This document shows positions 26,894-37,252 of a stretch of 64,000 nt of DNA, piece by piece (position 1 is the first letter of the stretch; the number at the start of each line of letters is the position of its first letter). The notes under the pieces are model-generated. The model was not told the origin of the DNA and searched no databases. It worked only from the letters and a program-made list of their open reading frames with translations. Made by a program: the position numbers and the translations under genes. This DNA is from an uncultured Cohaesibacter sp. (GTDB taxonomy: Bacteria > Pseudomonadota > Alphaproteobacteria > Rhizobiales > Cohaesibacteraceae), in contig NZ_OY781091.1 in assembly GCF_963676275.1 (NCBI RefSeq), positions 1,404,775 to 1,468,774 on the forward strand, in the 5' to 3' direction.

Positions 26894-28513
26894 ATGATCA
26901 TATCCGCACCCGACGATTTCCGTCCCGAAAGCTGGCAACGCCATGATGAAGTCATCATTGTTGGCGGCGGGCTGGCGGGGCTGTTCTGCGCCTACAAGCT
27001 GGCGCCGCGCCCTGTAACTCTCATCTCTGCTGCCCCCATAGGCGAGGGGGCTTCCTCTGTCTGGGCGCAGGGCGGCATAGCGGCGGCGGTCTCGGAAGGA
27101 GATAGCACGGCCTCGCATCTGCGCGATACGATCAATGCCGGAGCGGGAATTGTCGACGAGAATATTGCCCGGCTGATGACCATGCAGGCTCCCAAACGGA
27201 TCATGGATTTGCTTGAGGTTGGGGTGCCCTTTGACAAGGATCTGGAAGGCAAGCTGCGCCTCAGCCGCGAGGCGGCCCATTCGGCCAGTCGCGTCGTGCG
27301 GGTTTCCGGCGACAAGGCTGGCTATGCCATCATGGAAGCGCTGATCCAGCGCGTCGTTGAAACGCCATCCATCCGCATCGTCTCCGGCTATCAGGCCGAG
27401 CGGCTGCATATGGAAGGGCGCTATGTCAAAGGCATCATCGCCCGCCGCTGCGCGCCCGAAGAAGACAAAGATACCCATACCATCTTCTTTCCCGCCCGCG
27501 CCGTGGTGCTGGCTTCCGGTGGCTCAGGCAATCTCTATCGCATCACCACCAACCCGACCGAATCCAACGGTGATGGCATCGCCATGGCGGCTCAGGCTGG
27601 CGCGATGATCGCCGATCCCGAATTTGTCCAGTTCCATCCCACCGCCCTTGATGTAGGCAAGGATCCGGCCCCGCTGGCAACCGAAGCCTTGCGCGGCCAT
27701 GGAGCAAAGCTGATCAACAAGGCCGGTGAGCGCTTCATGCTCGATGAGCATGAACTGGCAGAGCTGGCCCCGCGCGACATCGTCGCCCGCGCCATTCACC
27801 GTCAGGTGGAAGCTGGCAAGGGGGCCTTCCTCGATTGTCGCGAGGCGATCGGCGCCAGTTTCCCGGAGGAATTCCCGACCGTTTATGGCTATGCACAGGA
27901 AGCCGGGATCGATCCTGTAACCGAGCCGCTTCCCATCGCACCTGCGGCCCATTACCATATGGGCGGTGTACTGACCGACGCGCAAGGGCGCACGACCCTT
28001 GACGGGCTCTGGGCAGCCGGCGAGGTGACATCGACCGGCGCGCATGGTGCCAACCGTCTGGCCTCCAATTCGCTGCTGGAGGCCGTGGTCTTTGCTTCGC
28101 TCGTTGCCGCTGATATCGACCAGCAGCTGAGCGCGCCCAAACATCAGCTCTGGCAGCCGATCCGCAATGAAAGACGCCTGCCTGCGGTGCATCAGCCAAA
28201 GGAAGATGTTGCCATGTTGCGTACCACCATGAGCCGCTATGTCGGCGTCGAGCGCGATGGCGAAGGCCTCAGGAAAGCTTTGCAGATCATTGCCGAGCTT
28301 GAACAGAAGGCCATCACAGACAATTTCCGCAACCAGCTGACAGCCAGCAAGCTGATCACCGTGGCCGCTTATCTGCGCAAGGAAAGCCGCGGCGGACATT
28401 TCCGCAAGGATTATCCCGAACAAAGGGAAGAATGGCGGCACAGAACCTTTATCACGCTGAAGCAAGCCAATGCCCAGATGGCACGGATTCTGGGTGAAGC
28501 AACATCGGATTGA
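26894..28513 (+). CDS. nadB: L-aspartate oxidase NadB
   Basis: 539 residues; FAD enzyme that oxidises L-aspartate to iminoaspartate for NadA. The N-terminal dinucleotide motif [26 protein letters not shown], the [16 protein letters not shown] segment, [10 protein letters not shown], and [16 protein letters not shown] near the FAD site are all present. The succinate dehydrogenase-like C-terminal helical domain follows. ATG 26894 starts 133 bases after nadA and behind its terminator. Confidence 0.95.
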   Translation: MIISAPDDFRPESWQRHDEVIIVGGGLAGLFCAYKLAPRPVTLISAAPIGEGASSVWAQGGIAAAVSEGDSTASHLRDTINAGAGIVDENIARLMTMQAPKRIMDLLEVGVPFDKDLEGKLRLSREAAHSASRVVRVSGDKAGYAIMEALIQRVVETPSIRIVSGYQAERLHMEGRYVKGIIARRCAPEEDKDTHTIFFPARAVVLASGGSGNLYRITTNPTESNGDGIAMAAQAGAMIADPEFVQFHPTALDVGKDPAPLATEALRGHGAKLINKAGERFMLDEHELAELAPRDIVARAIHRQVEAGKGAFLDCREAIGASFPEEFPTVYGYAQEAGIDPVTEPLPIAPAAHYHMGGVLTDAQGRTTLDGLWAAGEVTSTGAHGANRLASNSLLEAVVFASLVAADIDQQLSAPKHQLWQPIRNERRLPAVHQPKEDVAMLRTTMSRYVGVERDGEGLRKALQIIAELEQKAITDNFRNQLTASKLITVAAYLRKESRGGHFRKDYPEQREEWRHRTFITLKQANAQMARILGEATSD

Positions 28514-28620
28514 TCTAGAGCAGGGCGCTCCCTCCGGCCTTTTGTTAGCTCAAGGCCGTTGGCGCCGCAAATGCCGCAGGCAAGACCAAGCCTGACAAGA
28601 CTATCGAAGGAAACGCGTTC

Positions 28621-29514
28621 ATGAGCGACTTGAAATCTCTTTCCGCAGACAAACTGTTTCTGCCGCAACCGATCATCGACGAGGCTGTTCTGGCAGCCCT
28701 GAAGGAAGATCTGGGCCGCGCTGGCGACATCACCACGCTTGCCACCATTCCCGCAGAGGCCCACGCAAGGGCGGTGATTGCCGCACGCGATGAAGGGATC
28801 ATTTCCGGCATTCCTCTGGCCGAAAGCGCCTTTCGCCAGATCGGCACATGGAATGGCGAGGCGGTCACCTTCTCGCCGAAAATGACCGATGGCACCGAGG
28901 TTAAGAAGGGCGATGTTGTAGCCGAAATCCATGGCCCGGCCCGTCTGGTTCTGTCTGCCGAACGCATTGCGCTGAATTTCCTCTGCCACATGTCCGGTGT
29001 TGCCTCCGCTACCTTTGAAATGGTCAAGCTGACAGAAGGCACCAAGGCAAAGGTTACCTGCACCCGCAAGACCCTGCCGGGCCTGCGTGCGTTTGAGAAA
29101 TATGCCGTCAAATGCGGCGGCGGTTCCAACCACCGTTTCGGCCTTGATGATGCGATCCTCATCAAGGACAATCACATTGCCGTTGCCGGTTCCATCACCG
29201 AAGCAATCCGCCGTTCGCGTGACTATGTTGGCCATCTGGTGCGTGTCGAGGTCGAAGTAGACACCATCGAACAGCTCAAGGAAGCCATTGCCTGCAAGCC
29301 GGATGTCATCATGCTGGATAATATGGGGCCGGAAAAGCTGACCGAAGCTCTGGCTCTGCTTGAAGGCACCGGCATCATCTCCGAAGCTTCTGGCGGCGTC
29401 AGCCCGGCGACGATCCGGGCGCTGGCTCAAACCGGCGTCGATTATATTTCAGCCGGTTACATCACCCATTCCGCCCCGAATTTCGATTTGGGACTGGATA
29501 TTTCCGTCAGTTGA
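28621..29514 (+). CDS. nadC: Nicotinate-nucleotide diphosphorylase (carboxylating) NadC
   Basis: 297 residues; converts quinolinate and PRPP to nicotinate mononucleotide with loss of CO2. Landmarks: ALKEDLGRAGDITTLA, the AERIALNFLCHMSGVA segment, TRKTLPGLRAFEKYAV, CGGGSNHRFGLDDAILIKDNH and the C-terminal EASGGVSPATIRALAQTGVDYIS. AAGGAA lies 8 bases upstream of ATG 28621. It follows nadB by 107 bases and completes the de novo quinolinate route. Confidence 0.96.
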   Translation: MSDLKSLSADKLFLPQPIIDEAVLAALKEDLGRAGDITTLATIPAEAHARAVIAARDEGIISGIPLAESAFRQIGTWNGEAVTFSPKMTDGTEVKKGDVVAEIHGPARLVLSAERIALNFLCHMSGVASATFEMVKLTEGTKAKVTCTRKTLPGLRAFEKYAVKCGGGSNHRFGLDDAILIKDNHIAVAGSITEAIRRSRDYVGHLVRVEVEVDTIEQLKEAIACKPDVIMLDNMGPEKLTEALALLEGTGIISEASGGVSPATIRALAQTGVDYISAGYITHSAPNFDLGLDISVS

Positions 29515-29539
29515 GCGCAGGGCTCTTTCCAGAAATAGA

Positions 29540-29573
29540 AACCCCCGCAAGGACCGCGATCCTTGCGGGGGTT
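29540..29573. terminator. Terminator after nadC, usable from both sides
   Basis: AACCCCCGCAAGGA (29540-29553), 6-base loop, TCCTTGCGGGGGTT (29560-29573). A perfect 14-bp stem between convergent nadC and a DUF805 gene. Confidence 0.85.
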
Positions 29574-29604
29574 GTCGTATGATCCTTTGAAAAGCGATCT
29601 CTAT

Positions 29605-30228
29605 TTAGCGCCTGGCAAGGCGCTGTTGCGTGGTCTGAAAGCCCCTGAAGCCGGGATTATCACCGACACCGCGCCGTCCAAATCCTGTCGCAGCCTGACC
29701 TCTCACCCTAAGGGGACGCGGCATATTGCCCGCTTCCGTCTCGACACTTCCACGCTGCGGAAGCAATCTGGCAAGTTCTTCATCTGTGAAGGGGGTGACG
29801 GTCTGAACCGGATCAAGGGTTGACGGTAGCCCGTTGGGTGTCCGCATGTTGGCGCCTCTGGGATCGTCGCCATATGTGTTCGGCCCGTCTGTTCCGCGTT
29901 TGAACAATAGCAGATAGAGCAGGTAGAAATTGATAAAGGGTATGGCCGAAGCCAGCCACCACCAGCCATTCTTGCCGACATCATGCAGCCTGCGCACCAT
30001 CACCGACAAATTCGGCAACACTGTCAGCAGCCAGAATAGCCCCAGCAGCGGGATTGTTGATGCAATCAGCGAAGTTGAGCTTTTGCCGGTGAATATGGGG
30101 CCTGAGCCAAGCAGAATATTGATCAGCAGGACCGTCAGGCTCCAATAGCAATATTCTGAGCGCGGTGCCCGGCCACTGAAATTGAAATAATGCTTCAGAC
30201 AGGAAGATATTGCAGCGAAATAAGTCAT
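29605..30228 (-). CDS. DUF805 membrane protein with long hydrophilic tail
   Basis: 207 residues. The DUF805 signature FNFSGRAPRSEYCYW is at about 12-26, then four hydrophobic helices with VRRLHDVGKNGWWWL (the family's RRLHD motif) and FKRGTDGPNTYGDDP after the last helix. A 75-residue Arg/Pro/Gln-rich tail is unusual. I chose ATG 30228 because GGAAC lies 6 bases upstream; GTG/ATG at 30264/30261 are possible. DUF805 proteins are inner-membrane proteins of unknown function. First of three adjacent paralogues on this strand. Confidence 0.8.
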   Translation of the reverse strand: MTYFAAISSCLKHYFNFSGRAPRSEYCYWSLTVLLINILLGSGPIFTGKSSTSLIASTIPLLGLFWLLTVLPNLSVMVRRLHDVGKNGWWWLASAIPFINFYLLYLLLFKRGTDGPNTYGDDPRGANMRTPNGLPSTLDPVQTVTPFTDEELARLLPQRGSVETEAGNMPRPLRVRGQAATGFGRRGVGDNPGFRGFQTTQQRLARR

Positions 30229-30370
30229 ATCAAGTTCCACAATCTGTGATAGCAATGACATCACTATTGATTGCAGGCCTTAATTGCCCGTTAAGTCGGG
30301 TGTGAATTTGGAAAGCTGACCAAATCTCGTTTTATACAGCGTTAAAATGAGGTTTATACGCTGCGCCTGA

Positions 30371-30862
30371 TCACTCTGCCGGGCTGGGCGAATGCACAGG
30401 AGCGCTGTCATAGGTCGTGCGGGATGTCGCAGCATCGCGTCTGGCAAGAGCGGCCATGTCCAGCGGATTGGGGCCGAAGCGATTGAAGCCTTCCTGTCCC
30501 TTGCGCGCCAGCATGGCGACCATGGGGAAGAGGCCGATAAGGGGAATGAGATAAAGCAGCCCCCACCAGCCCTCGAGCCCCCGGTCATGCAGGCGACGGA
30601 TGGTGATTGCGATCATGGCAGGGCTGAGAAGCAACAAATGCAGCGGCACAAAGGGTTCCCGATTGCCCATCGCCGCATAGAGCCAAAGCAGAAAGCCGCT
30701 GGCCTCCTGTTGTCTGTAATAGGTGACATCAGCCCCCAGCGCGGCAAAAAACATTAGGATATAGAAGAGCAGAAAAAGCCAGAATTCCCTGCGCGCGGTG
30801 CGCCCGGAATAAAAAAAGGACGCCCGGAGAAGCGTGAACAGTTTGCCATAGATTGAAAACAC
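30371..30862 (-). CDS. DUF805 membrane protein
   Basis: 163 residues from GTG 30862, chosen because AGGGAG precedes it by 6 bases and because it gives a family-like start (MFSIYGKLFTLLRASFFYSGRTARREFW); the frame is open to a TTG at 30931. It carries the SGR..RREFW motif, four hydrophobic helices, and TIRRLHDRGLEGWWGLLY. The tail RKGQEGFNRFGPNP matches the family's usual end. Function unknown. Middle member of three tandem DUF805 genes, each separated by 140-170 bases. Confidence 0.8.
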   Translation of the reverse strand: MFSIYGKLFTLLRASFFYSGRTARREFWLFLLFYILMFFAALGADVTYYRQQEASGFLLWLYAAMGNREPFVPLHLLLLSPAMIAITIRRLHDRGLEGWWGLLYLIPLIGLFPMVAMLARKGQEGFNRFGPNPLDMAALARRDAATSRTTYDSAPVHSPSPAE

Positions 30863-31035
30863 TGCCGACTCCCTAGCATGCTCAAGGCCTTTGCCTGAGG
30901 TGAGCTTAGAAGAGAGCCTATGGTTAATCAATCGTTAATTTTGCGTTTTGGCGCATATGGTTAACACCCGAAAGCAGGCGGGCCTATCCGGTGGCAGTAG
31001 GGCCATCTCTCTTGGTCTCGAAGAGCGCTTCGAGC

Positions 31036-31476
31036 TTAATCGAAATTGAGTTCTCTAGGCGGGAAGGCGTGTCCGAAGCGGTTCTCGCCCGCCGGGCCGG
31101 GCACAAAGCCGACCACGAAATAGAGCACCATGACCAGCGCCACCGGGATCCAGAGGATCTGCGCCATAAGCGCTGGCGCGATGGTGGCAATGGCAAAGGT
31201 GATAAGAATGCCGACCGGCACGATCAGAAACCATTTGCCCGACAGATCCATGTCATGCAGTCGCCGGACCGTTAGCGAGATGCCGAACAGGAAGGTGAGG
31301 GCAAACCAGGCCTTCCAGATTTCCGCCAGCAGGGGCGTACCCAGACCAATGAAATAGAGACCCGCCGTCATCAGCAGCGAGAAGATGATCCAGAGCCAGA
31401 ATTCAGCCCGCCCGGCGCGTCCCGAGAAATCCAGACAATGAAACAGACTATGTTCAACGAGCTTTACGGGCGACAT
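31036..31476 (-). CDS. DUF805 membrane protein
   Basis: 146 residues starting at ATG 31476 (MSPVKLVEHSLFHCLDFSGRAGRAEFWLW). Four hydrophobic helices, TVRRLHDMDLSGKWFL as RRLHD motif, and GPAGENRFGHAFPP at the end, a standard minimal DUF805 protein. Function unknown. The three DUF805 proteins share only the motifs, so they are old paralogues rather than a recent duplication. Confidence 0.82.
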   Translation of the reverse strand: MSPVKLVEHSLFHCLDFSGRAGRAEFWLWIIFSLLMTAGLYFIGLGTPLLAEIWKAWFALTFLFGISLTVRRLHDMDLSGKWFLIVPVGILITFAIATIAPALMAQILWIPVALVMVLYFVVGFVPGPAGENRFGHAFPPRELNFD

Positions 31477-31791
31477 GGTTCCAACCTGCAAATAACGGGT
31501 TCATCATGATGACATGGAAGATCATTGCCAGACATCACTTTCAAGCTAGTGCCCATTAACAAATCTGGCCAACAACTGCAATCACAAGCGATCTTTGCCG
31601 CCAAATCTTTCGATTTCTCCGATGCTTCAACGAATTACCCAGCGGATAAATGGCGCTTCTGACTCCAATGTTGCATTGACGGGAGGGTTGCAAACGTTGG
31701 ATGCATATAGCGGATAGTACGGATATCAGCGCAACAAGGGCCTTTCATTCGAGGCAATCCAAACGCGCGCTGCCAAGGAGCAAGCTGAAGA
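31477..31791. other. Intergenic stretch between divergent DUF805 and HDAC-like genes
   Basis: About 315 bases; it should hold both promoters. No RNA gene or clear operator recognised. Confidence 0.4.
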
Positions 31792-32727
<936 letters not shown>

Positions 32728-32770
32728 CACCGCGCCCGATCCCGGAGCTTTCTCTGGTCCACTCGAAGGG

Positions 32771-32803
32771 AGGGTCCAATGTTGCCAGGCATTGGACCCT
32801 TTC
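32771..32803 (+). terminator. Hairpin after the HDAC-like gene
   Basis: AGGGTCCAATG (32771-32781) pairs with CATTGGACCCT (32790-32800), 8-base loop, TTCC after. The weak T-tract leaves its strength uncertain. Confidence 0.6.
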
Positions 32804-33007
32804 CTGATTCCGGTGCTGTAAAAATCGCGTATCGCGCAGGCGCATGCATAAGCCAGCCATCATGACGGGATAAGCGCCAGGAGGCTGGGGTTGTTGACCA
32901 TCAGAAGCCTTTTGCATCAGCCCATTTCCATGTAAAAGGGTACGAGCGACTCAATGGTCGCATTCGCCAGACCCATTCCAAGCCATGCCAGAGGAAATCA
33001 ATAAGCC

Positions 33008-33244
33008 ATGTCTGATCTGTCCGCGCTCACCTTTGAAGCAGCCCTTGCCGAACTGGAACAGATCGTTCAGAGACTGGAACGTGGCGACGTGCCGCTGGAA
33101 AAATCCATCGAGGAATATGAACGCGGCGAAGCGCTCAAGCGCCATTGCGATGCGCTTCTGAAAAAGGCCGAAGAAAAGGTCGAGAAGATCCGTCTTTCCG
33201 CAGAAGGGCAGGCCACCGGCACCGAGCCACTCGACGTCGACTGA
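33008..33244 (+). CDS. xseB: Exodeoxyribonuclease VII small subunit
   Basis: 78 residues with the complete family pattern: [41 protein letters not shown] then [11 protein letters not shown]. Several copies bind the XseA large subunit to form the nuclease that degrades single-stranded DNA. In many relatives dxs follows xseB directly; here the downstream gene is an unrelated convergent membrane protein. Confidence 0.95.
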   Translation: MSDLSALTFEAALAELEQIVQRLERGDVPLEKSIEEYERGEALKRHCDALLKKAEEKVEKIRLSAEGQATGTEPLDVD

Positions 33245-33329
33245 TCATCCGCAACAGACAGGGCCATCTTTGCTTCCCAGTTGCTGCCCAGTAGCTGCCC
33301 AGTAGCAGCCCTGTCTTCATGGATCATAT

Positions 33330-33587
33330 CTATCGTGAAGCGTCCGCATTCTCATTGATGCGTGGCGCTTTTGCTTTTTCAGGTGCTTTATCTGGCGCCT
33401 TTACGGGCATGAACAGCACCACCAGAATGCCCAGCCCGCAGCTGATCACGCTTAACACGAACCAGACAAAACCCGAGCGCCCCTTCGCCTTGGCCGTGAT
33501 CGCCCCGATCACGCCTGCCAGCAACAGCACCTGCACCACGATCATCTCATAACTGCCGATATGAAAAAGGCTTGGCATGCTGGACAT
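33330..33587 (-). CDS. Small two-helix membrane protein
   Basis: 85 residues: two hydrophobic helices (MIVVQVLLLAGVIGAITAKA and FVWFVLSVISCGLGILVVLFM) and a Lys/Ala/Pro-rich tail (PVKAPDKAPEKAKAP). GGGAG precedes ATG 33587. Family not recognised. The tail end region near 33275-33312 carries a short tandem repeat of GCTGCCCAGTA outside the gene. Function unknown. Confidence 0.65.
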   Translation of the reverse strand: MSSMPSLFHIGSYEMIVVQVLLLAGVIGAITAKAKGRSGFVWFVLSVISCGLGILVVLFMPVKAPDKAPEKAKAPRINENADASR

Positions 33588-33613
33588 GAAGGCTCCCTTT
33601 CAAGCTGTAGGCC

Positions 33614-34237
33614 TCAAATATCGTCGGGCATATCGGGATGAATATCACTTAGATATGAAGGCCTGAAAGCAAAACGTTTGTCAGGCGATGGAGAATATCC
33701 ATCAGGCATCAATTTGACAACCGTACCATAGCCGATAACGGTAAGGGTATTATGGGCATCAATGGTGCTCGTTCGAAAGCCGGAACGCAGAGAGGAAAAT
33801 ACAATGTTTGAAAATACGCCGATGTAATTTGTAGAATAGGCAACATTGTCTTTGAATTCGAAACGAGCAAACAGAACTGCGTCACCTCCGAGATATAAAC
33901 TCTGGTTCCACATTTGGTCTTTCACCGCTTCCATTGCTTCATAGGGCTTGGGGGCTTCATGTTTGTTGCCTGTGGTTGCCATTGCCTGAATAACGTCAAT
34001 AACGACATAGGGCATTCCGGCGCCCCCGGAAGAGACATTTCTGCTCATCGCCTTTTCGATTGCTCGCAACCGTGCCTTATGAGAGAGGATTCGCGCGGCT
34101 TCATGTTCAGCGCGTTTTTCTTCCTCCGATTTTTCTTGCTTAGGTGCTTGATAACCATATTGCCGAGCCGTGGATTCTGCATGATCGTCCATGGCTTTCG
34201 ATAATTTGCTAAAAAAACCTGATTTCTCTTCAGTCAT
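33614..34237 (-). CDS. Hypothetical protein with a YbjQ-like C-terminal segment
   Basis: 207 residues from ATG 34237 (the frame is open to a TTG at 34258). The N-terminal 80 residues are charged and helical (SKAMDDHAESTARQYG, EEEKRAEHEAARIL). The C-terminal half reads PYVVIDVIQAMA, DAVLFARFEFKDNVAYS and TLTVIGYGTVVKL, which resembles the beta-rich YbjQ/UPF0145 fold ('A..V...RFD...', 'YGTAV'), a weak match. No membrane segments. It runs in the same direction as the small membrane gene at 33330, 26 bases away, so the two may form an operon. Confidence 0.65.
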   Translation of the reverse strand: MTEEKSGFFSKLSKAMDDHAESTARQYGYQAPKQEKSEEEKRAEHEAARILSHKARLRAIEKAMSRNVSSGGAGMPYVVIDVIQAMATTGNKHEAPKPYEAMEAVKDQMWNQSLYLGGDAVLFARFEFKDNVAYSTNYIGVFSNIVFSSLRSGFRTSTIDAHNTLTVIGYGTVVKLMPDGYSPSPDKRFAFRPSYLSDIHPDMPDDI

Positions 34238-34379
34238 GAATTCACCAAAAGTTTTCAATCAAAGATTGTATTATTGGTATTTGAGGATTTTTGAAATGTC
34301 GAGAAATAAACGGAAATAATAACATGACTATGCATCATGAAAAATATCTGGCAAGACAAGGGGAACATGGAGAAAATAT

Positions 34380-34787
34380 GTGAGCGAGAAATCAGTTTCC
34401 TGTCCCTGCGGCAGTGGCAAGGATTATGCCGATTGCTGCCAGCCATTTCATGATGGGGTAGCTGTGCCGGAACGGGCCGAAGAGTTGATGCGCTCGCGTT
34501 ATAGCGCTTTTGCGCTGCAAAAGATTGATTATCTCAAGGATACGCTCTGGCCGAAATATCAACCCGGTTTTGATGCCTTCGCCACAGCCAAATGGGCGGC
34601 GGAAAATCACTGGAGCGGGCTGACCATTCTGGCAACCGATGCAGGCCTTGCGCGCGACCGGCACGGAACCGTGCTGTTTGAGGCGCGCTATCTTGCAGGC
34701 GGGCGGCTCAATAGCCATCGCGAACTGAGCCTTTTTCGCAAAAAGGCCGATCGCTGGTATTATGTCGAGGCGCTGCCCGAGAAATGA
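34380..34787 (+). CDS. YchJ family protein with SEC-C zinc motif
   Basis: 135 residues from GTG 34380. The N-terminal SEC-C motif CPCGSGKDYADCC can bind zinc; PERAEELMRSRYSAFALQKIDYLKDT and the C-terminal NTF2-like part ('HRELSLFRKKADRWYYVEA') match the UPF0225/YchJ family. The biochemical role is unknown. It is divergent from the YbjQ-like gene. Confidence 0.87.
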   Translation: MSEKSVSCPCGSGKDYADCCQPFHDGVAVPERAEELMRSRYSAFALQKIDYLKDTLWPKYQPGFDAFATAKWAAENHWSGLTILATDAGLARDRHGTVLFEARYLAGGRLNSHRELSLFRKKADRWYYVEALPEK

Positions 34788-34988
34788 GCTGAGGCGTCCT
34801 TCTGGCATCCTTTCCGCCCCATCCTCACACCCATTGTAACGTCAATCTGAAGCACCGACTTGTAAGACCTGCCTGAAAGGCACGCCCGAAAGCCCTTTCT
34901 GAGAGTTCAGCCCGAAGGCGATCTCTCTAGCTGCCAGCCGCAGGAATGGACCGAGCGAAAAAAGATTTGAAATATTTTAAACTGCCAC

Positions 34989-35003
34989 TAGACGACCGGT
35001 CTA
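34989..35003. promoter_or_regulatory. TetR operator, copy 1 (autoregulatory)
   Basis: TAGACGACCGGTCTA: arms TAGAC and GTCTA around GACCG. It lies 21 bases before the ATG of the TetR gene at 35024 and is identical to the copy at 35694. TAGACC/GGTCTA half-sites are known from NemR-type TetR regulators. Confidence 0.78.
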
Positions 35004-35023
35004 ATTCTTCCTATATCTCCGCC

Positions 35024-35635
35024 ATGACAACAAAAACCGAAAAGACACGAGACCATATTCTGACCGTAGGCAGGCGACTGATGTCCGAGCTGGGCTTCAA
35101 CGCGCTCGGCCTTGGTCTACTGCTCAAGGAGGCCGATATTCCCAAGGGCTCCTTCTACTATTATTTTGCCTCCAAGGAGGATTTCGGCTGCAAGCTGCTC
35201 GAACAATATATCGCCTATTATCACGAGCGTCTTGATGCGCTGTGGTCACGTGAGGATCGCTCTGGCAGGCAGCAATTGATGGACTATTGGGACCAGTGGG
35301 TTGTCACCCAATGCCCCGTGAATGCGGAGAACACTTGCCTCATCGTCAAGCTTGGAGCCGAGGTTTCCGACATGTCCGAAGATATGCGCACCATTTTGGC
35401 CAATGGAGCCACCTCTATCGTCGCTCGCCTGTCGGCTCAGATCCGCAAGGGGCAGAAGGATGCTTCCCTGTCCTTGGACATCAAGGCAGACGAGACCGCT
35501 GCGATGCTCTATCAGATGTGGCTGGGCGCCAGTCTTGTGGCCAAGCTGGAGCATGCTGCCGGCCCGCTCGTTCAGGCTAGAGCAAACAGCGAGGCCTTGT
35601 TGCCCGCACCTTCAACCGCCAACCAGAATCAATGA
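35024..35635 (+). CDS. TetR family regulator (NemR/AcuR-like)
   Basis: 203 residues. N-terminal helix-turn-helix at about 8-52: RDHILTVGRRLMSELGFNALGLGLLLKEADIPKGSFYYYFASKEDFG. The C-terminal domain has a CPVNAENTCLIVKLGAEVSDMS segment, with cysteines placed as in NemR-type sensors of electrophiles. ATG 35024 gives the family start; the open frame begins at 34946 but that would place the operator inside the gene. It most likely represses itself and the oxidoreductase at 35745 through identical operators. Confidence 0.87.
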   Translation: MTTKTEKTRDHILTVGRRLMSELGFNALGLGLLLKEADIPKGSFYYYFASKEDFGCKLLEQYIAYYHERLDALWSREDRSGRQQLMDYWDQWVVTQCPVNAENTCLIVKLGAEVSDMSEDMRTILANGATSIVARLSAQIRKGQKDASLSLDIKADETAAMLYQMWLGASLVAKLEHAAGPLVQARANSEALLPAPSTANQNQ

Positions 35636-35693
35636 TCCCGAAATATTGAACTCAGATCATCAAGAGACCTCAACCATTCATGCGCATAGGAAA

Positions 35694-35708
35694 TAGACGA
35701 CCGGTCTA
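35694..35708. promoter_or_regulatory. TetR operator, copy 2 (oxidoreductase promoter)
   Basis: The same 15 bases as at 34989-35003, TAGACGACCGGTCTA, 36 bases before ATG 35745, and running into a TAATAT that could be the -10 box (35706-35711). Exact identity of two sites 690 bases apart, each in front of a gene, is strong evidence of a shared repressor. Confidence 0.8.
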
Positions 35709-35744
35709 ATATTTACTCCCCTTATGCGCAAAGGAGAAACAAAG

Positions 35745-36785
35745 ATGGCACAATCCGCCAACACCAACCGCCAGTTCATTCTCAACGAGCGCCCTGTCGG
35801 CGCACCGGATGACAATACCCTCAAGCTGACAAGTTCGGCCATTCCCGAGCCTGCCGAGGGGCAGATGCTGCTGCGCACGGTCTATCTCTCGCTCGATCCC
35901 TATATGCGCGGTCGCATGAGCGCTGCCAAATCCTACGCGCAGCCTGTCGAGATCGGCGATCCGATGGTCGGGGGCACGGTGGCGCGCGTCGTCAAATCCA
36001 ATCTTGAAGGCTTTGCCGCAGGAGATTGGGTGCTCTCCTACAATGGTTGGCAGGATTATGCCCTTTCCGATGGCACGATGGTCACCAATATGGGCAAAAA
36101 TCCCGAAGCCCCGTCATGGGCGCTGGGCGCACTCGGCATGCCGGGCATGACGGCCTATACAGGCCTGTTGCAGATCGGCGATCCGAAACCGGGCGAAACT
36201 GTCGTCGTTGCTGCGGCAACCGGCGGGGTAGGGGCCAATGTCGGCCAGATCGCCAAGATCAAGGGCGCGCGCGCCGTTGGCATCGCCGGTGGCAAGGAAA
36301 AATGCGACTATGCGGTGAGCGAACTGGGCTTTGACGCCTGCATCGACCGTAATGCCGATGATTTCGCCGAGCAGTTGGCCGCCGCCTGCCCGGATGGCAT
36401 TGACGTCTATTTCGAAAATGTCGGCGGCGATGTGTTCAAGGCCGTGCTGCCCCTGCTCAATAGCGGTGCCCGCATTCCCCTTTGTGGCGTTATCGCCCAA
36501 TATAACAGCACCAGCGCGCCCGAGGGGCCGGACATGTCCGGCGCTTTGATGGCTGCCTTTCTGACTCGGCGCGTAACCGTTCGCGGCTTCATCGTGTTTC
36601 AGGATTTCGGACATCTCTATCCCGAGTTTGCCGCCGACATGACCCGCTGGGTCAAGGAGGGCAAGATCAAATATCGCGAACATCTGGTCGAAGGGCTGGA
36701 ACAGGCTCCCGCTGCCTTTCTCGATCTGCTGGAAGGGCGCAACTTCGGCAAATTGGTGATCAAGGTCGGCGAGCATGATCTCTGA
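35745..36785 (+). CDS. NADP-dependent MDR-family oxidoreductase (CurA / alkenal reductase type)
   Basis: 346 residues of the medium-chain dehydrogenase/reductase superfamily without zinc ligands, of the leukotriene B4 dehydrogenase/CurA group. Landmarks: LSLDPYMRGRMS, GALGMPGMTAYTGLLQIG, the nucleotide-binding AATGGVGANVGQIAKIKGARAVGIAGG and FENVGGDVFKAVLPLLN. These enzymes reduce the double bond of alkenals, enones or similar electrophiles with NADPH. AAGGAG precedes ATG 35745. With the NemR-like regulator upstream this forms a reactive-carbonyl response unit (inference). Confidence 0.9.
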   Translation: MAQSANTNRQFILNERPVGAPDDNTLKLTSSAIPEPAEGQMLLRTVYLSLDPYMRGRMSAAKSYAQPVEIGDPMVGGTVARVVKSNLEGFAAGDWVLSYNGWQDYALSDGTMVTNMGKNPEAPSWALGALGMPGMTAYTGLLQIGDPKPGETVVVAAATGGVGANVGQIAKIKGARAVGIAGGKEKCDYAVSELGFDACIDRNADDFAEQLAAACPDGIDVYFENVGGDVFKAVLPLLNSGARIPLCGVIAQYNSTSAPEGPDMSGALMAAFLTRRVTVRGFIVFQDFGHLYPEFAADMTRWVKEGKIKYREHLVEGLEQAPAAFLDLLEGRNFGKLVIKVGEHDL

Positions 36786-36844
36786 GTGCCATTGCTTCAC
36801 CCTCAGAGCCTTCGATTAAGGTGATTCACGTAATGCCTTGCATG

Positions 36845-36878
36845 AAAAACCGGCGGGATAACTCTCGCCGGTTTTTTA
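36845..36878 (+). terminator. Terminator of the oxidoreductase gene
   Basis: AAAAACCGGCG (36845-36855) pairs with CGCCGGTTTTT (36866-36876), then TATT. Confidence 0.88.
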
Positions 36879-37252
36879 TTGATCGCAGAAAATTGATCCC
36901 TTCTACGCCTAAAGTGTGAGTGATTTCTGCGCATTTGCCCACTTTGGCAGCATCGATCCGACAGGATATCCAAGGCTTGTCCGAATTTCTCGACATATTT
37001 GTGGGGATTGCTCTTTCCTCTCTAGTCAGGACATTTCTGTCATGAAACAGTTGCCAAGGCAGGTTAATGTTGCCCGCGCTTAAAAGGGTTCCGGTTTGCC
37101 GGATGAAAGACCCTTGAGAACGCTCCCCGAAAAGCAAGCAGCCGCTCCTGTTCAGGCTCACTATCTATCGATGACAGGAAGCGGAATTTTGCCCCTTAGG
37201 CTGGGCGAAATCGAGTAGGGGAGATCAATCATATTTTGGAGGTTTCTCACAT
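36879..37252. other. Intergenic stretch upstream of the second 5'-nucleotidase
   Basis: About 370 bases, no gene seen; it should carry the promoter of the nucleotidase gene. A GGAGG ribosome-binding site lies at 37239-37243. Confidence 0.4.
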
